A DNA stretch of 64,000 nt from CBDFKS01 sp965248905 (GTDB lineage Bacteria > Chloroflexota > Dehalococcoidia > Lucifugimonadales > JAGWBF01). A model generated the notes under the pieces. That model was given only the letters and a program-made list of their open reading frames with translations, had not been told where the DNA came from and did no database searches. Positions 62,888-64,000 of this stretch are shown piece after piece. The stretch is taken from contig CBDFKS010000006.1 of the NCBI GenBank assembly GCA_965248905.1, positions 186,001 to 250,000 on the forward strand, written 5' to 3'. Numbering within the stretch: the stretch's first letter is position 1; each line of letters opens with the position of its first letter. A program made the position numbers and the translations under genes.

Positions 62888-63431
62888 CCCCTACCTCTAC
62901 AGGCTGCTTTTTCTCAGCCTTCTTAGGTGCCGGCGCTAACATGATAGACACGGCCCTGCCTTCCATACCGGGTGGGCCTTCCAGCTTCGCTTCCTCATGC
63001 ACCTCGTCAGCCACACGTTTTAGTAGGGTGTAGCCTCTGTCGGGATGAGTGACCTCACGGCCTCGAAAAACGACGGCAACTTTTACCTTGGAGCCATCAT
63101 TTATGAACTGTTTCACTTTGCGCACTTTGGAAAAGAAGTCGTGGTCTCCAATCTTCGGGCGGAACCGTACTTCTTTCAGGGCTGTGTTCTTCTGACCCTT
63201 CTTAGCTTCTCGTTCCTTTTTGGAGTATAGGTAGCGGAGTCTTCCGTAGTCAAGGATTCGGCAAACGGGGGGTGTGGCATTTGGGGCTACTTCTACCAGG
63301 TCCAGGCCACGTTCTCTTGCGATCTCCAGGGCTTGGGGCACGGTCATGGTCCCAAACTGCTCTCCTGCATCGTTTACAACCAGCACCTGCGGTGCACGGA
63401 TCCTCTCGTTTACCCTATATTCCTTAGCTAT
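62865..63431 (-). CDS. infC: Translation initiation factor IF-3 (AUA start codon)
   Basis: IF-3 prevents subunit joining and checks start codons. N-domain: AKEYRVNERIRAPQVLVVND, then VEVAPNATPPVCRILDYGRL; C-domain: EVRFRPKIGDHDFFSKVRKV and GPPGMEGRAVSIML. No ATG, GTG or TTG exists in frame upstream of the conserved NERIRA region. An ATA codon at 63431 follows GGAGGTAGAGGGC with 8-base spacing and gives MAKEYRVNERIR. Non-AUG starts (AUU in E. coli) allow IF-3 autoregulation. Length 188 residues. A C-terminal Lys/Val-rich tail is present. Confidence 0.9.
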   Translation of the reverse strand: MAKEYRVNERIRAPQVLVVNDAGEQFGTMTVPQALEIARERGLDLVEVAPNATPPVCRILDYGRLRYLYSKKEREAKKGQKNTALKEVRFRPKIGDHDFFSKVRKVKQFINDGSKVKVAVVFRGREVTHPDRGYTLLKRVADEVHEEAKLEGPPGMEGRAVSIMLAPAPKKAEKKQPVEVGDAQAKDA

Positions 63432-63455
63432 GCCCTCTACCTCCGGTGTGATTTC

Positions 63456-63470
63456 GACGCTGTTAGCGTC
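63456..63470 (-). promoter_or_regulatory. Hairpin in the infC leader
   Basis: GACGCT-AAC-AGCGTC, a perfect 6-bp stem with a three-base loop, lies between the promoter and the infC ribosome-binding site. It may help regulate infC translation. Confidence 0.5.
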
Positions 63471-63485
63471 AGAATTTCACTTGTG

Positions 63486-63514
63486 AATATACCATAGGGG
63501 GAAAAGCAAGTCAA
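63486..63514 (-). promoter_or_regulatory. Strong promoter of infC-rpmI-rplT
   Basis: On the minus strand TTGACT (63514-63509) and TATATT (63491-63486) are spaced by 17 bases, close to consensus. It lies between the thrS stop and infC, giving a leader of about 48 bases. Confidence 0.78.
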
Positions 63515-63528
63515 TTGCGTATTAGCCA

Positions 63529-64000
63529 CTAACTTAGGTTGTGAAGATCCTTCTCCATCATCTCCAAGATGGCAGGAAGGGGCGTAGAGCCCAGGTTCTC
63601 TTCGCTTCTCAGCCGGACAGATGCGGCATTTTCACTTGCCTCTCGGTCACCGACTATCAGCATGTAAGGCACTTTCTGAAGCTGAGCGTCTCGCACCTTG
63701 TGGTTCATGCGCTCTTTTCGGGAATCCACATCTATTCGGAAGCTGCGTTCTCGCAATGCGTTGGCAACCTGATCGGCGTACTCAAAATGCCGGTCCGCGA
63801 TGGGAATCACCACCGCTTGGACAGGTGCCAACCAGAGGGGGAAAGCGCCGCCGTAGTGCTCTATCAACATACCTAGGAAGCGTTCCATGGAACCCATAAT
63901 AGCTCTGTGGACCATGTAGGGTCGGTGCTGACCTCCATCGGAACCCTGGAACGTAAGGTCGAAACGCTCGGGTAGGTTGAAATCGAACTGCACTGTTGTG
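63529..64000 (-). CDS. thrS: Threonyl-tRNA synthetase, C-terminal part (runs off the window)
   Basis: The C-terminal end of ThrRS: class II motif 3 region (MVHRAIMGSMERFLGMLIEH) followed by the anticodon-binding domain (VQAVVIPIADRHFEYADQVA, IDVDSRKERMNHKVRDAQLQ, VPYMLIVGDREASENAASVR). The start lies beyond base 64000. thrS-infC-rpmI-rplT is a conserved gene order. Confidence 0.95.
   Translation of the reverse strand, partial: TTVQFDFNLPERFDLTFQGSDGGQHRPYMVHRAIMGSMERFLGMLIEHYGGAFPLWLAPVQAVVIPIADRHFEYADQVANALRERSFRIDVDSRKERMNHKVRDAQLQKVPYMLIVGDREASENAASVRLRSEENLGSTPLPAILEMMEKDLHNLS

Noticed and set aside
1..64000. CRISPR array
   Set aside because: No series of regularly spaced short direct repeats was seen; the repeats present are palindromic elements, one tandem duplication and IS ends.

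Overview
The window looks like part of a chromosome of an aerobic, free-living member of the Chloroflexota, probably near the Dehalococcoidia/SAR202 side. This is an inference from gene content: a complete aa3-type cytochrome oxidase operon with heme A synthesis and Sco/CtaG assembly factors, a TIGR03843-like/DUF3090 gene pair otherwise typical of Actinobacteria and Chloroflexi, a TreT-like trehalose synthase, many TTG/GTG starts and abundant short palindromic repeats. No 16S rRNA is present, so the placement is tentative.

Layout. 1-9000: a tRNA-Ser, then a tight run of dprA, topA, a Xer recombinase, aroQ, an M24 peptidase and efp, followed by a small HicB-like gene and xseA. 9000-11300: a small island between xseA and xseB that holds a TIR-domain gene cut by an IS630 element and an unknown 138-residue gene. 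11300-20500: xseB, a PHP protein and a formyltransferase, then the minus-strand tig-clpP-clpX operon, aspS and a DUF255 thioredoxin-like protein. 20500-30700: thrC, a NIL-domain protein and a ThiS/MoaD-like carrier ending in Gly-Gly-Cys; tgt; small membrane genes; and a Lon-like protease gene broken by a frameshift and by a decayed IS1182-like element. 30700-36400: a retropepsin-like protein, the TIGR03843-like/DUF3090 pair, and a heme-binding-like protein with two tandem paralogous thiamine-diphosphate enzymes. 36400-42400: IS481 and IS4 elements, ligA, pth and two copies of a 117-bp MITE-like palindrome. 42400-53400: a secreted metalloprotease, an amidohydrolase, a thioredoxin-family protein, an in-frame-TGA glutaredoxin gene (probable selenoprotein), treT, an HpcH-type aldolase, a small monooxygenase, an epimerase, a DUF2268 protein and an SDR. 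53400-62300: ctaA-ctaB-coxB-coxA-coxC-coxD/cytochrome c-ctaG-small membrane protein-sco. 62300-64000: the infC-rpmI-rplT operon and the 3' end of thrS, all on the minus strand.

The most striking signal is at 46629-46841 (minus). A 70-codon glutaredoxin reading frame carries TGA exactly where the first redox cysteine belongs (U-P-T-C), followed by a stem-loop of bacterial SECIS type. It lies directly upstream of another thioredoxin-fold gene. Second is the TIR gene, which can be rebuilt in frame to 195 residues by removing the IS630 element and one TA. Its C-terminal cysteine pairs and adjacent unknown gene suggest a disrupted defence-type locus. Other points worth a check are an AUA start for infC, a probable leaderless dprA transcript, an EF-P with an unusual modification loop and an IS4 element nested in an extragenic palindrome.
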